A stretch of 64,000 bases of DNA, from positions 22,020,440-22,084,439 of the forward strand of contig NC_085138.1 in the NCBI RefSeq assembly GCF_035046485.1, written 5' to 3'. The notes under the pieces were generated by a model, which was given only the letters and a program-made list of their open reading frames with translations, searched no databases and was not told the origin of the DNA. Each line of letters opens with the position of its first letter. Positions within the stretch are counted from its first letter, which is position 1. Made by a program: the position numbers and the translations under genes. Origin of the DNA: Aedes albopictus. Its lineage: Eukaryota > Arthropoda > Insecta > Diptera > Culicidae. This document shows positions 22,567 to 33,830 of the stretch, piece after piece.

Positions 22567-22781
22567 GGGTATTGGTTCCCTTATTAAGCATGTGGCTCCC
22601 ATTTTAATCCCACGAAAAACAAAGGGTTGAAGCGCTGTTTGTTTTGTTTCTTATTTTTGTATTTTTTGTTAGAAGTGAGCTCCCATGAAAACAAAAAGAA
22701 CGGAGTCAATCGGTGGCGTAATCGCTTGTTTTCGAATAGGATGAAAATGGGAGCATGAGATTACTGATGGCACACATACCC
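22567..22781. mobile_element. 215-bp MITE, TA duplication, in array
   Basis: The left end begins GGGTATTGGTTCCC and the reversed right end GGGTATGTGTGCC. After a diverged stretch both arms share GCTCCCATTTTAATCC-like sequence. TA flanks both sides (22565-22566, 22782-22783), and array sequence resumes directly outside. Confidence 0.75.
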
Positions 22782-22916
22782 TATTTTAGGAATTACACTA
22801 GAGATTCCTCTAGGAATTTCTCCAGGAATTCCTCCAGAGATTTTTCAAGGCTTGCCTTCATGCATTCCTCTAGGAATTTCTCCAAACGTTCCTCCAGTGA
22901 CTCCCCCACCCTAATA

Positions 22917-23006
22917 GCACACATGTTCTACACTAGTATATGTCACTTATATATGACTAAATTTGGTCGTGTAAGAGTAACGTAAACTTATGTAGAATAT
23001 GTGTGC
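22917..23006. mobile_element. 90-bp inverted-repeat insertion in array
   Basis: GCACACATGTTCTACA on the left pairs with GCACACATATTCTACATAAG on the reversed right end. It interrupts the 12-bp array. No matching target duplication was seen. Confidence 0.6.
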
Positions 23007-25225
23007 AAGAATTCCATCAAGAATTAACCCAGGAATTCCCCAATGAATTTCTTCAGGGATTCCTTGGAAAACCCCTCCGGAAAAGGAAATTGATCTAAGA
23101 ATTCCTCCAGAAATTCCTCCAGAGATTTCTGAAGCAATAATTCCAGGAATTTCTCCAGAAAATTCTCCAAGAAGTTCTCCAGGGATTCCTTCAAAAATTT
23201 CTCCCAAAAATCTTCCAAAAATTCAGGATCTTTTCCAGAGATTCCTCAATAAGTTGCTTCAGGGACTCCCACTAGAAAATCCTCCAGAATTACCTACTGG
23301 AAATTATACAGGAATTCCTCCAGACATTCTTCCACACATTCCTCCAGATATTCATCCATTTATGTCTCCAGGCATTCCTCTAGGTCAGGATTTCATTCAG
23401 GAATCCCTCCGGGGATTGATTGAGGAATTCCTCTAGAAACTCCTACAGACAGGGATTTCTTCAGAAATTCTAGGAATTCCTCCCGGAATTTATTCAAAAA
23501 TTGCTCCAGGAATTTCTCCATGAATTTCTACAGAAATTCCTATTGGAATTCCTACAGAAATTCTTCCAGACATACCTCCAGGAATTCCTCAAAGGATTTC
23601 TCAAGCGATTACTCCAGGAATTCCTCTGGGCATTTCTCCAGGATTGCATCCTAGAATTTCACCAGGAATTTCTTCAGAAATTCCTCCAGGAATATCTCCA
23701 GCAGTTGTTCAAGAAATTTCTCCAGAATTTCGCTCAGAAATTTTTTCGGAGATTCGTACAGTAATTCCTTTAGGAGTTTTTTCAGGATATCCTCCAGGAA
23801 TTTCTTCAGAGATTGCTCCAGGAATTGCTTCAGGGATTTATCCGGGAATTCCACCAGAAATTCCTTAAGGGATTCATCCAGAAATTTATGCAGGAATTCC
23901 ACAAGGGAATCCTCCAAGTATTCATGCAGAATTTTTTCCAAGAATTGCTTCAGGGATTTCGCTACGAATTTCTCCTGGACCAGGAGTCCTGGTAATCGCC
24001 TGGAAATTCAGGAATTCTTCCGAGGATTCCTTAGGAATTCCTCCAGATATTCTTCCAAGGATTCCTCCTAGAATTCCTTCAGAAGCTCCTCTAGGATTTC
24101 ATTCCAGAGTTCCTTCAGTAACTCCTCCCAGAGCTCCTTCAGTAACTCCTCCCAGATTTTCTCCACGGATTCCTCCAGGAATTCTTTCAAGGACTGTTCC
24201 AGGAATTTCTGCAGAGACTCCTCCAGGAAATTTCTCGCGGGATTCTTCCAAGAACTCTCCTAGCAATTTCAGCAGGAATTCCTCCAGGGTCTCCTCTTCA
24301 AATTCCTCAAGGGATTTCGTTAGGAGTTTTTCCAGAAGTTCCTCCATGTATTCCTCCAGGATTTTGTCCAGAGATTCCTCCAGAAATTGCTTTAACGATT
24401 CCTCCAGAGATTTAAAAATATACTTCAAGGATCCCTCCAGGAATTCCTCTAGAAATTTCTTAGAGGATTCTTTCCGAAATTTCTCTAGGGATTCCTCCAA
24501 GAATTCATCCAAGATTTCCTCCAGGTATAGTGTCAGAAATTCCTTAGGGATTCTCCCGGGAATTTCTCCAACGATTCTTTCAGAGATTCATCCCCGAATT
24601 GCTTCAGGGTTTGCTCCAGAAATCCCAGCAGGGATGTCCTCAGGAATTCCTCAAAGGAATTCATCAGAAGATTCCTCTAGGAATCCCTCCAGAAATGCCT
24701 CTAAGGGTTCCTCAAGGGTTTCAGGGATTGCTCCACGAATTCATCCAGGAATTTTTCCAAGAAGTCTTTCCTCCAAGGATTGCTACAAGAACTTCGCTAG
24801 GGCTTTCTCCACGCCAGGAATTTGCCCAGAAGTTCCTCCAGAGATTCCACCAGGAATTTTCCTCTAGGAATTTCTTCAAGATTTTCTTCAGGGATTCCTC
24901 CATGGAATCCTCAAAAGATTTCTTCTGAAATTATCACAGGAATTCTTTCAGGAATTCATCCAGGGATTCCTCCGGGAATTCCTCCAGAGATTCCTCCAGA
25001 GTTTCCTGCAGAAATTCCCCAGTAATTTCTTCAGGAATTCTTCCAGGGCTTCATCCAGAAATACCTCCTGGTATTTAGCCAGGAATTTTCCCAGAAATTC
25101 TTCTGGGGACTGCTCCAGGGATTACTCCAGGAATTCCTCTGGTGATTTCTTAAAAAAATCTGTTCCAGGAATATACCCAAGAATTTCTCCAGGATTGTCT
25201 GAAGATTTCGAGGAACTCCTTCAGC

Positions 25226-25495
25226 GATTTGTATTCGATTAGCGAGTTCAGATAGCAAGCGATTTTCTGTTAAAATGCACCCATAGTTTCAGTCCTTCTA
25301 TCATAGTTCTATGATGTAGTAAGTTCGAAGTTTATATTGAAAAAAATATAGGTTTTAAATGCAATTGTTGATTTTTTATTGCTCAAAAATCAATTAATTA
25401 TGAAAAGTTTTGATTTGTTTATGGAACTTTTATAGTTTATTAGTGCTTCTACCCCTACTTATTTATTGGCAATTTTTGAATTTTTTATGGATTTT
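25226..25495 (+). mobile_element. Half copy of the 992-bp long-inverted-repeat element
   Basis: Landmarks shared with 30182-30620 include AGCGAGTTCAGATAGCAAGC, a TTTTTTATTGCTCAAAAATC block, GTTTATGGAACTTTT and the CTTCTACCCCTAC end region. Only the central part and one arm are present, so the copy is truncated at its junction with the 12-bp array. Confidence 0.65.
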
Positions 25496-25497
25496 TT

Positions 25498-25791
25498 TTA
25501 TAATTTATTATGTTTAATTAGCTGCCTTAAAAAGACGATTGGTTCAAATGGCATAACTTTCAATATAGTTGCATAAAAATCATATGAACTGATTAATGTC
25601 CAAGTGTATTGCTTGAGTAGTCTCTGATTGTGTTCTGTGAGCTCCTGTAAGCATAATAGATTATACAACATAACTCTATAAAGCCTAAACATAAACTTCA
25701 ATTGCTGTAGATGCTGAATTTTAAATATCATATTAGTTTGGATGGTCCCAGCTGATCTATCCATTGAACTTCCAGAAGATTTACTGGACAT
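25498..25791 (-). CDS. Unrecognised 97-residue reading frame
   Basis: The minus strand carries an ATG frame starting MSSKSSGSSMDRSAGTIQTN and ending FLRQLIKHNKL. Unlike the array-derived frames it is not repetitive and contains hydrophobic stretches around LYRVMLYNLLCLQEL. I recognise no domain. The first codons are duplicated upstream on the same strand at about 25975-25896 (MSSKSSVSSIDSIRS). A GTGAGT donor-like hexamer occurs on the minus strand near 26016. It could be an exon fragment, an element-encoded relic or chance. Confidence 0.2.
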   Translation of the reverse strand: MSSKSSGSSMDRSAGTIQTNMIFKIQHLQQLKFMFRLYRVMLYNLLCLQELTEHNQRLLKQYTWTLISSYDFYATILKVMPFEPIVFLRQLIKHNKL

Positions 25792-25975
25792 GATAGATTA
25801 CATATCGTAGCTTTGTAAAATAAAAAAAAAAAACATTACATCCGTATTCCGTATACTTCAGGATGTAATATCAAGAACGATTTGGGATATCCCCACAGAT
25901 CTGATACTGTCTATTGAACTTACAGATGACTTACTGGACATGATAGAATGCAAGTCGTACCTTTGTATAATGAAA
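25745..25975. repeat. Tandem duplication of about 80 bp
   Basis: The block around TTACTGGACATGATAGA occurs at about 25745-25835 and again at 25896-25975, with the flanks CTATCCATTGAACTTCCAGA and CTGTCTATTGAACTTACAGA. It includes the start of the unrecognised minus-strand frame. Confidence 0.75.
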
Positions 25976-26034
25976 AAAAGTTACTGTTTCATTCGTAAAC
26001 TTTGGGATCTTCACTCACCTTCGCAGTTATCATA

Positions 26035-26531
26035 AGTGCGGGATCGTCAATAAAACTGCGATTTCGCATCGAATCGTTTCGGTGTCTTTTGAACACTTAT
26101 TCAGCATCTTAAAATGAATTTATGCAATTCAGTATTATAATTTCAGTTTTATCTGTGACTCATTTCAGTATAATAATGACCTTCTTTTCCGTACAGGCTC
26201 ATTATGCAACTGAAATGAGTTGCATAATGAAAAATAGTTGCATAATGTTCATAATGCAACTCATTTGGGTTGCATTATGAACATTATGCAACTCAAATGG
26301 GTTGCATTATGAAAAAAAACATTGCATAAAATATTGTATGCGACTCGTTGCAAAACTCGATTTTTTCAGCACTCGTAGTATTTATCCAACTCGGCAAGCC
26401 TCGTTGGCTAAATGTACAACTCGTGCTGAAAAAATCATCTTTTTGCAACTCATTGCATAAATAACTATAGTGCGCAGAAGACACCAACACGATTTGTTGC
26501 AAAATCGCAGTTTTATTCATGATCCCGCACT
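26035..26531. mobile_element. 497-bp TIR element with palindromic core repeats
   Basis: The left end AGTGCGGGATCGTCAATAAA pairs with the reversed right end AGTGCGGGATCATGAATAAA, both continuing through ACTGCGATTT and GGTGTCTT over about 60 bp. TA flanks both sides (26033-26034, 26532-26533). In the middle (26205-26312) the palindromic unit CATTATGCAACTCATTTG and its complement alternate about three times. Non-coding. Confidence 0.8.
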
Positions 26532-26533
26532 TA

Positions 26534-27477
26534 TGCTTACAGCGAACACAAAGGGTGGGAAATGCGCAATACTATTGATTTGAGATTCTCAGTGTTCATA
26601 ATAATACTCATTTTAGTTACATTATAAACACTATGCTGCTGGTAAAGTACAAATTATAATACAGACCTGCACAAATTTTTTGAAGCACAAATTTCCTATA
26701 ATCGTGGATCTCCGAATCATCGCTTGTTGATGGGCTCACGTCAAGACGCGCCGATGTAAGGTTATTGCCTTATCATTGTCGTCGCCAGGACTCCGTCCGT
26801 GCTGTTCACCGCAAACAACCGTCATCGTTGTTTGTTAGTTGTCTTTCGTCATGAAATACCGTACCGCACATACCTACTAACTGGGGTCATCGCTTCGCCT
26901 TTTTTTTTCGGCGTGGAGCCTATCGCGCAGGAAAAGGAAAGCCACCCCACTTCCCCTGCGCCTGCAGGCGCATGTAGTTATACCTATCATCCAGCTACAC
27001 AACAAGCCCTTGTTTGCGCTTACGTTTGTGTAAATGGTTTAATTGCGCGGATATATGACACTTTTCGGGCTAAACAGAAGATTATTTTATGCTAAAGTGT
27101 GTCTTCAGCCTTCCTTTTTGGTTCGCTTTTTCGTTGGAGTTTTTTGATCGTCGTAGAATCGTGTGCGTCGTGTGAAGCGACTTTGCAGGCATGGAAGGGA
27201 AGTCATGCGACGAGTCAACGAGTAGTGGCGCTCAGCCGAAAACAGACCGGAGCAAAGGAAGACAGTTTACTGACTCACCACGACACTGCTGACGACTGTT
27301 TAGCTTTGGTACCGAAAATTAACACAGTGCCGCGGCTCAGTTATGTTAATGATGCAAACAGGACGTGGACGAATAAATTAGCCTGGCTGACCTGGGAGGT
27401 GATGAGGTCATTGCTGCGTTACGGAACGATTACCACACAGACGCAAAGGGAGGATTATCTACAAAATACGTAGGTAT
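26534..27477. other. Unassigned stretch
   Basis: No bounded element or recognised domain. The frame at 27099-27473 lies upstream of the truncated retroelement but shows no RT motif and is not assigned to it. Confidence 0.35.
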
Positions 27478-28390
27478 AATTGCAACTCGAAGGAGCGATT
27501 AGGAGGTCAGGCGTGCAGAGGAATGGCTCTATCATCACACGGTCGCACATGCTCCTCGGTTTTGCGGACGATATTGATCTCATCGGCATCGATCGTAGGG
27601 CAGTGGAGGAAGCTTATGCTCCTCTGAAGAGAGAGACAGCGAGGATAGGCTTGACGATCAACTCTACCAAGACGAAGTACATGATAGCGGGTAGAGACAG
27701 AAGCAGGCCTAGTGGTGTTAGTGCTGAGGTAGTGATTGATGAGGAAGTGTTTGAAGTTGTTGAAGAATTTGTTTATCTTGGAACAGTTGTGACATGTGAC
27801 AATGACGTTTCCCGTGAAGTGAAAAGGCGTATTGCAGCTGCGAATAGGGCCTTTTACGGATTGCGTAGCCAGCTTAGGTCCCGTAACTTGCAAACGCAAA
27901 CAGAATTCGCTCTGTATAAGACGCTGATTCTTCCGGTTGCCCTCTACGGTCACGAAGCGTGGACGTTAAAGGAGGTAGACCGAAAAGCTTTTGGAGTTTT
28001 TGAGCGCAAAGTGCTGCGGACAATTCTCGGTGGGAAACAAGAAAATGGAGTGTGGCGCAGACGCATGAATCACGAGTTGTACCAAGTGTACGAAGATGCG
28101 AATATTGTCAAAGTATAAAATACGGCAGACTTCAGTGGGCTGGACACGTAGTGCGAATGTCGGAAGAAAGAATAGCGAAAACAATATTCAGCAGAGAACC
28201 CGGTAGAGGTAGGCGACTTCGTGGGCGGGCGGCCGCGAACTCGCTGGCTGCACGCGGTTGAAGAAGATCTACGATCCCTACACGTTCGGGGAAACTGGAG
28301 GAACATCGCCCAAGACCGACGAAGGTGGTGCTCTTCTATACGCTCGGCATTGGAGTAAAGTTACTTTGTAGCCAACAAGGTATCAAGGTA
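27478..28390 (+). pseudogene. 5'-truncated RTE-like non-LTR element
   Basis: The plus strand encodes the second half of a non-LTR reverse transcriptase. LEGAIRRSGVQRNG leads into the catalytic block LLGFADDIDLIGIDRR (FADD), then LTINSTKTKYMIAGRD, EFVYLGTVVTCDNDVSREVK, YKTLILPVALYGHEAWTLKE and FGVFERKVLRTILGGKQENG. A frameshift near 28118 moves the terminal block GRLQWAGHVVRMSEERIAK into another frame. The 5' half of RT and the endonuclease are absent, typical of aborted target-primed reverse transcription. It ends near 28390, just before a 413-bp MITE. It cannot be active, but is the best-preserved retroelement protein in the window. Confidence 0.85.
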
Positions 28391-28398
28391 GGTACGTA

Positions 28399-28811
28399 CA
28401 CTCTTAAAAAATTAGGAATTTACACGTGACGTAAACCATCAACGTACGTAAACATTTCATGACTGAATGGCTAATTTGATTTAATTTTACATCCATCATG
28501 TAAGTTCGAGTTGGCTGCACAAGATGTCAACAAACCTATCTGAACAGATAAGTAGAAACAGATTTACATTTATCATTTGTCTCACAACTCGGTGATACAG
28601 CCGAGAGGTATAGTACGTGCCTCTCAATCAGCGGACCAGAGTTCGAATCCCGTTCATTATTTTACTTACATATGTTTTATCTCTCGCTTCGGCTCTAGCG
28701 ATTGCTAGCTCGACTTTATTTGTGATAGAAGATGTAAATTTGTGTCAAACGGGCCGCTCCTTTTATGTGCATCCAAGTGAATTTAAATTTACATGATTTT
28801 TTCTAAGAGTG
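28399..28811 (+). mobile_element. 413-bp tRNA-bearing MITE, copy 1
   Basis: The element starts CACTCTTAAAAAATTAGG and ends with a sequence whose complement is CACTCTTAGAAAAAATCATG, giving an imperfect inverted repeat of about 16 bp. TA flanks both sides (28397-28398, 28812-28813). An internal tRNA-like module holds an A-box-like AGCCGAGAGG (near 28599) and the B box GAGTTCGAATCC (28639-28650), followed by TTTT near 28662. No protein is encoded. The other full copies have the same length and nearly the same sequence, so the family was active recently. TIRs plus TA suggest cut-and-paste transposition; the tRNA-like part is unusual for a MITE. Confidence 0.9.
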
Positions 28812-28902
28812 TAGGTATAATAATGGGTGAATTATCGGAAGGGACTTATGTACATGGCACTAGGAAGTGTAATTTGCGTAGTTCTCAAAATCAGTTATGC
28901 TA

Positions 28903-29315
28903 CACTCTTAAAAAATTAGGAATTTACACGTGACGTAAACCATCAACGTACGTAAACATTTCATGACTGAATGGCTAATTTGATTTAATTTTACATCCAT
29001 CATGTAAGTTCGAGTTGGCTGCACAAGATGTCAACAAACCTATCTGAACAGATAAGTAGAAACAGATTTACATTTATCATTTGTCTCACAACTCGGTGAT
29101 ACAGCCGAGAGGTATAGTACGTGCCTCTCAATCAGCGGACCAGAGTTCGAATCCCGTTCATTATTTTACTTACATATGTTTTATCTCTCGCTTCGGCTCT
29201 AGCGATTGCTAGCTCGACATTATTTGTGATAGAAGATGTAAATTTGTGTCAAACGGGCCGCTCCTTTTATGTGCATCCAAGTGAATTTAAATTTACATGA
29301 TTTTTTCTAAGAGTG
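28903..29315 (+). mobile_element. 413-bp tRNA-bearing MITE, copy 2
   Basis: Same orientation as copy 1 and only 91 bp downstream of it. TA flanks both ends (28901-28902, 29316-29317). A visible difference from copy 1 is CGACATTATT instead of CGACTTTATT near the right end. The tRNA-like module is intact. Different flanking bases show a separate insertion rather than a duplicated segment. Confidence 0.9.
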
Positions 29316-29646
29316 TATAATCTACAATTATAAAAAATATCTCAGTTGTTGAAATGCGATGGAATTTTAAATCACCAAACGATGCCAATATTTTACTGAG
29401 TGGGAATTCAGCTCACAAATAACCCTTTATAAGGCCGAGAAAACCAGGCACGGAATCCACTCGTTCTACATTGGAATATAAAGTACATGTGGTGTAATGA
29501 AGAAAAACGTTTTTATTTTCAAAAAATTCGATGGTCGATTTTGTATGAAAAAAAATGGTCTAAATTTCAACTTTTTGTCAACAAAGTTTAAAATGGCTAA
29601 AATATAAACGACTCATAAGAAAGTAATCATTCTTCATAAATATTTC
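29316..29646. other. Unassigned AT-rich stretch
   Basis: Nothing recognisable lies between the MITE and the long-inverted-repeat element. Confidence 0.35.
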
Positions 29647-30638
29647 CAAAAGTCCCAGTGAAGAAACAGGGGTGCAAGCAGTAATAAATAACAAAAGTTC
29701 CATAAACAAATAAAAAAATGCATAAATAAATCAAAAGTTTCCATAAATAATTGATTTTTGAGCAATTAAAAACGTCAAAAATGCAATGAATAATTCAACT
29801 GTTGCAATAAAAAAAGCCAATTTTCCCACCAAAAAAGTTCGAATTTTCCATAAATAAATCCGATTTTTCCATAATAAATTAGAAAATTCACAATAAAAAA
29901 ATAACGAAAAAGCAATAAATAATTCAAAAAGTGCAATAAACAAGAAAATAAATTTTCAATAAATGTGAAAAAACGAGCAATAAACGTAAATGCATTTTGA
30001 GCCAAAAAATTATGTAGACCATGCGGCGAAGCCGCATAGAGGATTGAGGAACTGAGGCGGCAGAAGGCCGCCGAAGTTTCCGATATCCGATGCACCGCAA
30101 CTGCATCGATTCGGTTCTAGGCAAACCACAGATCCAAGAATGTGCCCGGTATAATGCAAACATAGATGTTATCCCTTCTTTAGGTCCGACGAGCGATAGC
30201 GAGTTCGGACAGCAAGCAATTGCTCGGTAAATTGCAATCATAGTTACGCAAGCTTTTCAGTCGTTTCAGTCATATAAGTGCGATTCAGCATTTCACTGTC
30301 TCATACTTTCCTGCGTTTGTTTTTCATGGGTAATTTCGTCATTTTATATTGCATTTTTTGAATTTTTTATTGCTTTTTCGATATTTTTTTATTGTGAATT
30401 TTCTAATTTATTATGGAAAAATCGGATTTATTTATGGAAAATTCGAAGTGATTTGGTGGGAAAAATGTCTTTTTTTATTGCAACAGTTGATTTATTCATT
30501 GCATTTTTGATGTTTTTAATTGCTCAAAAATCGATTATTTATGGAAACTTTTGATTTATTCATGCATATTTTTATTTGTTTATGGAACTTTTGTTATTTA
30601 TTACTGCTTACACCCCTGTTTCTTCACTGGGACTTTTC
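29647..30638. mobile_element. 992-bp element with 300-bp inverted arms
   Basis: The left arm (29647-29945) and right arm (30340-30638) are inverted copies. Both begin AAAAGTCCCAGTGAAGAAAC reading inward and continue through AGTAATAAATAACAAAAGTT and the CATAAATAA-rich blocks. The 390-bp centre is more GC-rich and includes GAGCGATAGCGAGTTCGGAC. No coding frame is evident, and a target duplication could not be read. A truncated relative lies at 25226-25495. Confidence 0.75.
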
Positions 30639-30639
30639 G

Positions 30640-31370
30640 AATTATTTATGGGAAAATTTGTATTTATTATGGAACGTTTAATTGTCTGCCGTTTAAAATG
30701 TTGTTATTTTGTGATGCGTTTATCAATCATGCTGATTTTTTTACAGGTTATTGCCCTAATATATATGAGTTAGTTGTGTGGATTTGAACTCGATTGGTCA
30801 ATTATTTTGGACGATATGACAATTTTAGTACATGCCCATTTATTATAGTACATTTTTTTCAAAAGACTGAGTTTCTAAAAGTAATGAAGCAATCAAGTTG
30901 AAATATTGTCCACAAGTAAAAGGAATATAGGCCTTTCATTCTCCATCATTCGATTTTCAATTCGCTCACCATAACACAATTTCATGCACTTAAAAATGGC
31001 AGTTTTTGGAGAGACATTTCGTTTTAAAAAAGCCCATTCATATTTGTTATGGATCAAAAAAATCATGAATGTTCACAAAGGCCTAATGTGTCCATCAGTT
31101 AAAACAGAAGTTGTAAAAATTGTCTATGCGAACAGAAAAAATATGTGTATAAGGTGGCAATATAGTTGTCACTGCCTTATAAAGGGATAAACTAACGTTA
31201 ACAGCCGGATTAGGAGCAAGTAATGTACCCAGAGGCATGTGAGAACTAAACCTAAGAGAACCGAGTTGAGACGAGCTAAATTTTACTCCAGAAAATGTTG
31301 TAATTCTTCAGTGACATTTTTCCCTACGGTCTCCGAAGAAAACTATTCAAATCAAATCATCAGATTTACA
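30640..31370. other. Unassigned stretch
   Basis: AT-rich DNA without recognised repeats or domains. Confidence 0.35.
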
Positions 31371-33830
31371 GATTACAGATTACTTCAGAAAATTTTTCAT
31401 GTGCTCCTCCAGAAGTGTCACAAAGAATTCATTTTACGAAGTCCGGCTTAAATTGGTAAATCAATTCCTTCATGATTTTTCACAAATCATTTCAGAAACT
31501 GTTTTGAGAAGTTCGCCCAGGGATTACTTCACAAATTCCTCTGGATATTTATGCACCAGAATTTTCTCAAGGCATTCGTTTGCAGAAGCTATTGGATATT
31601 TATTAGAAACCACAAAATAATGCATCACGGATTCTTTTAAAACATCTTCATTGGATGCATTTAGAAATTTTCTTCAGAGATTTGTGTAGAAATTCCTCCT
31701 GCTCTAAAAATTCCACGAAGAATTCTTTCAGAGTATCTTGCATGATTTACTGTCAAAATTCCTCAATTTTTTTTCGAAAAATTATCAATGAATTTGTGCA
31801 ACAATTCCTCCAGGAAATCTTTCAAAAATTCGTTCAGAAATTCCTTCAGAAATTTAATTTGTCATTTTCTCCAGAAATTCCTTCAATAAAACTTTCAGCG
31901 ATGCCATCAGAAACTATTCAAGACTTTTTCGGAAAATGTATAAAAAGTTTCTTCAAAAATTATTACAGGGATAACTTTGGAAATTTTTCCAAGCATTGCA
32001 CCAGAAATTCTCATAGCAACCTCCAATTTTTCCAGAAATTCCACTAGGGACTCCTTCAAAAATTTCACAAAGAGTTGTGTAAGAAAGTTGTGTATGAGTT
32101 TCTATAGAAATTCCTCCAGGGATTTCTTTATAAAATCATTTAGAGATTTATCCCATTTTTTAAAGATTTTTCTCGATTTTTCTCAAAAATCCTTCGGAAA
32201 TTCCTCTAAGCATTCTCTCCAAACGATCTTCCAAGGATTTATTCCAAAACCTTCTCCGAGGTTTGCTTTAAAAATTGTTCCAGGGATTTTATTTTAATAT
32301 CTGAATTTCTGTCGGAAAATCTTCCCGGGATTACTTTATAAATTCCTCCAAGAACTCTTGTAAATTGTGTGATCCATTCGGGAATTTTCCGCAGAGATTC
32401 CTATAGAATCTGCCCTAAGGGTTCGTTCACATTTTTTTTTTGAGGGATTCTTTTAGAAAATCTGCCATGGCTGTTATTAATAATTTCTTCAGAAATATCT
32501 CCATATTTCTTAACAAGCACCTTAAAAAATCCACAGATTTTTCGATAATTCTTGCATGGAGCCGTGCTGGAATCTATCTTAGGATTTATTAAAAATCTTT
32601 CAAAAGTTCATGAACAAAATCTCCCAGGGATTCTTAAGGAAATTCTTTCAGGGGCTCCTTTGGAAACTCCTCGTAGATTTATTTTCACAAAATTTTCTAG
32701 GGATTCCTATAGGCTTTAGAATGTCTCCCGAAATTTCTCCAAGAACTTCGTAAGAAAGTCTTGCACGGATAACTTCCAAAAATTTAGCATGAATTCCTTT
32801 AGAAATACTTCAAGTATTTCTTTCAAAAAATCTTGCATAGATTGTTCTGTTTTGGTTTCCTGGAGATTTTGGTTTTCTCCAGAAATTTTTGAAAGCATTC
32901 ATCTAGAAAACCTTCCAAGAATTTTCTCAAAAATACTCCATGTTTTTTAGATAATGATTCACAGATACATACATTAAGAATCAGTAATTCAGAAGTCCTT
33001 TAAAATTTCACAGAACCTCTCCAAAGAGTTTTCTCCAAACATTACTATAGAAATTCTACAAGAGACTATTGAAGAAATTCCCAAAAAATTTTCACATTCT
33101 TTCACATTGCATTTTTTCGACAGATTCTATCAGAGATTCTTATAAGGATTCTTACGGAAAGGCTGGAAGATATTCTTGCTGAGATTCCAGCTACAGTTCA
33201 TGTGAAGATTTTATCAGAAATTCCACCGGGCATTCCTCATTGTATTTTTTTTTAGAAATTCCTCCACGTTTTCCTCCAAGCGTAGCTCCAAGGATACATT
33301 GAAAATTTTTTTTTATTTTTTTAGGGGATTTCTCCAGGATTTTTTTTATATCTTAAGAGGTTTTGTTAGGAATTCCACTAGAGGTTTCCATGTGTATCTT
33401 CAGGTGTTCCTCTTGGAATTTCTTCAGAAAAACCATCTATGGATTCTTAAAATACTCTTGTATTTTTTTTAGAAATTCTTTCAAAAATTTGTTTAAAATT
33501 TTCTTCAGATTTTTTCTTAATTGCTTTTGAAGTTTCTTCTGCGATATTTTCGGAAATATCTTTAGAGACATTCAAACAAACATTGTTGCCGTACAACAGG
33601 CTGAATAAACCGTTCTTAAGCTATTTTTCAAAAGTTTTGGCTGAATAAGCTGTTATTCAGCGATCATTGTTAGTTAGGTTCTTCAATATTCCTTGAATTA
33701 CTTCAGAAATTTCAGCAGGGATTTCTTCAAAAGTTGTTCCTCTTTCAGAAGTTGCTCCAGCAGTTCCTTCAAGAATTGGTCAAGTGGTTCCTTCAGAGAT
33801 TCTTCTAGGATTTCATCCATGGGAATGTAC
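31371..33830 (+). repeat. Degenerate 12-bp array, older
   Basis: The AATTCCTCCAGG-type unit recurs with many more substitutions and single-base insertions than at 21171-25225 (for example AATTCCTTCAGAAATT, GATTCTTTCAGAG). A short palindromic interruption with GGCTGAATAA occurs near 33600-33660. No gene is present. Confidence 0.7.

Larger units (their letters stand above)
21171..25225 (+). repeat. Degenerate 12-bp array, about 4 kb
   Basis: Hundreds of imperfect copies of a 12-bp unit close to AATTCCTCCAGG (variants AATTTCTCCAGG, GATTCCTCCAGA, AATTCCTTCAGG) fill the segment. The period is a multiple of three and stops are rare, so several overlapping frames on both strands read as NSSR, IPPG or EFLE repeats. 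None is a credible gene. Two MITEs interrupt the array at 22567 and 22917. The same family occurs in both orientations at 8716, 31371, 54890 and 56040. Confidence 0.85.

Noticed and set aside
21171..25258. Many long frames on both strands (up to 173 residues) within the repetitive block
   Set aside because: They consist of repeated NSSR, IPPG or EFLE-like tetrads produced by a 12-bp DNA repeat and occur in overlapping phases on both strands.
27099..27473. 124-residue frame as the N-terminal part of the RT element
   Set aside because: It lacks the RT blocks seen in the related minus-strand copy at 37764-38365, so the element is simply 5'-truncated near 27478.
28581..28660. Possible functional tRNA gene in the 413-bp element
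   Set aside because: The promoter boxes are good, but the T stem has mismatches and the anticodon arm pairs poorly; it is repeated identically in every MITE copy.
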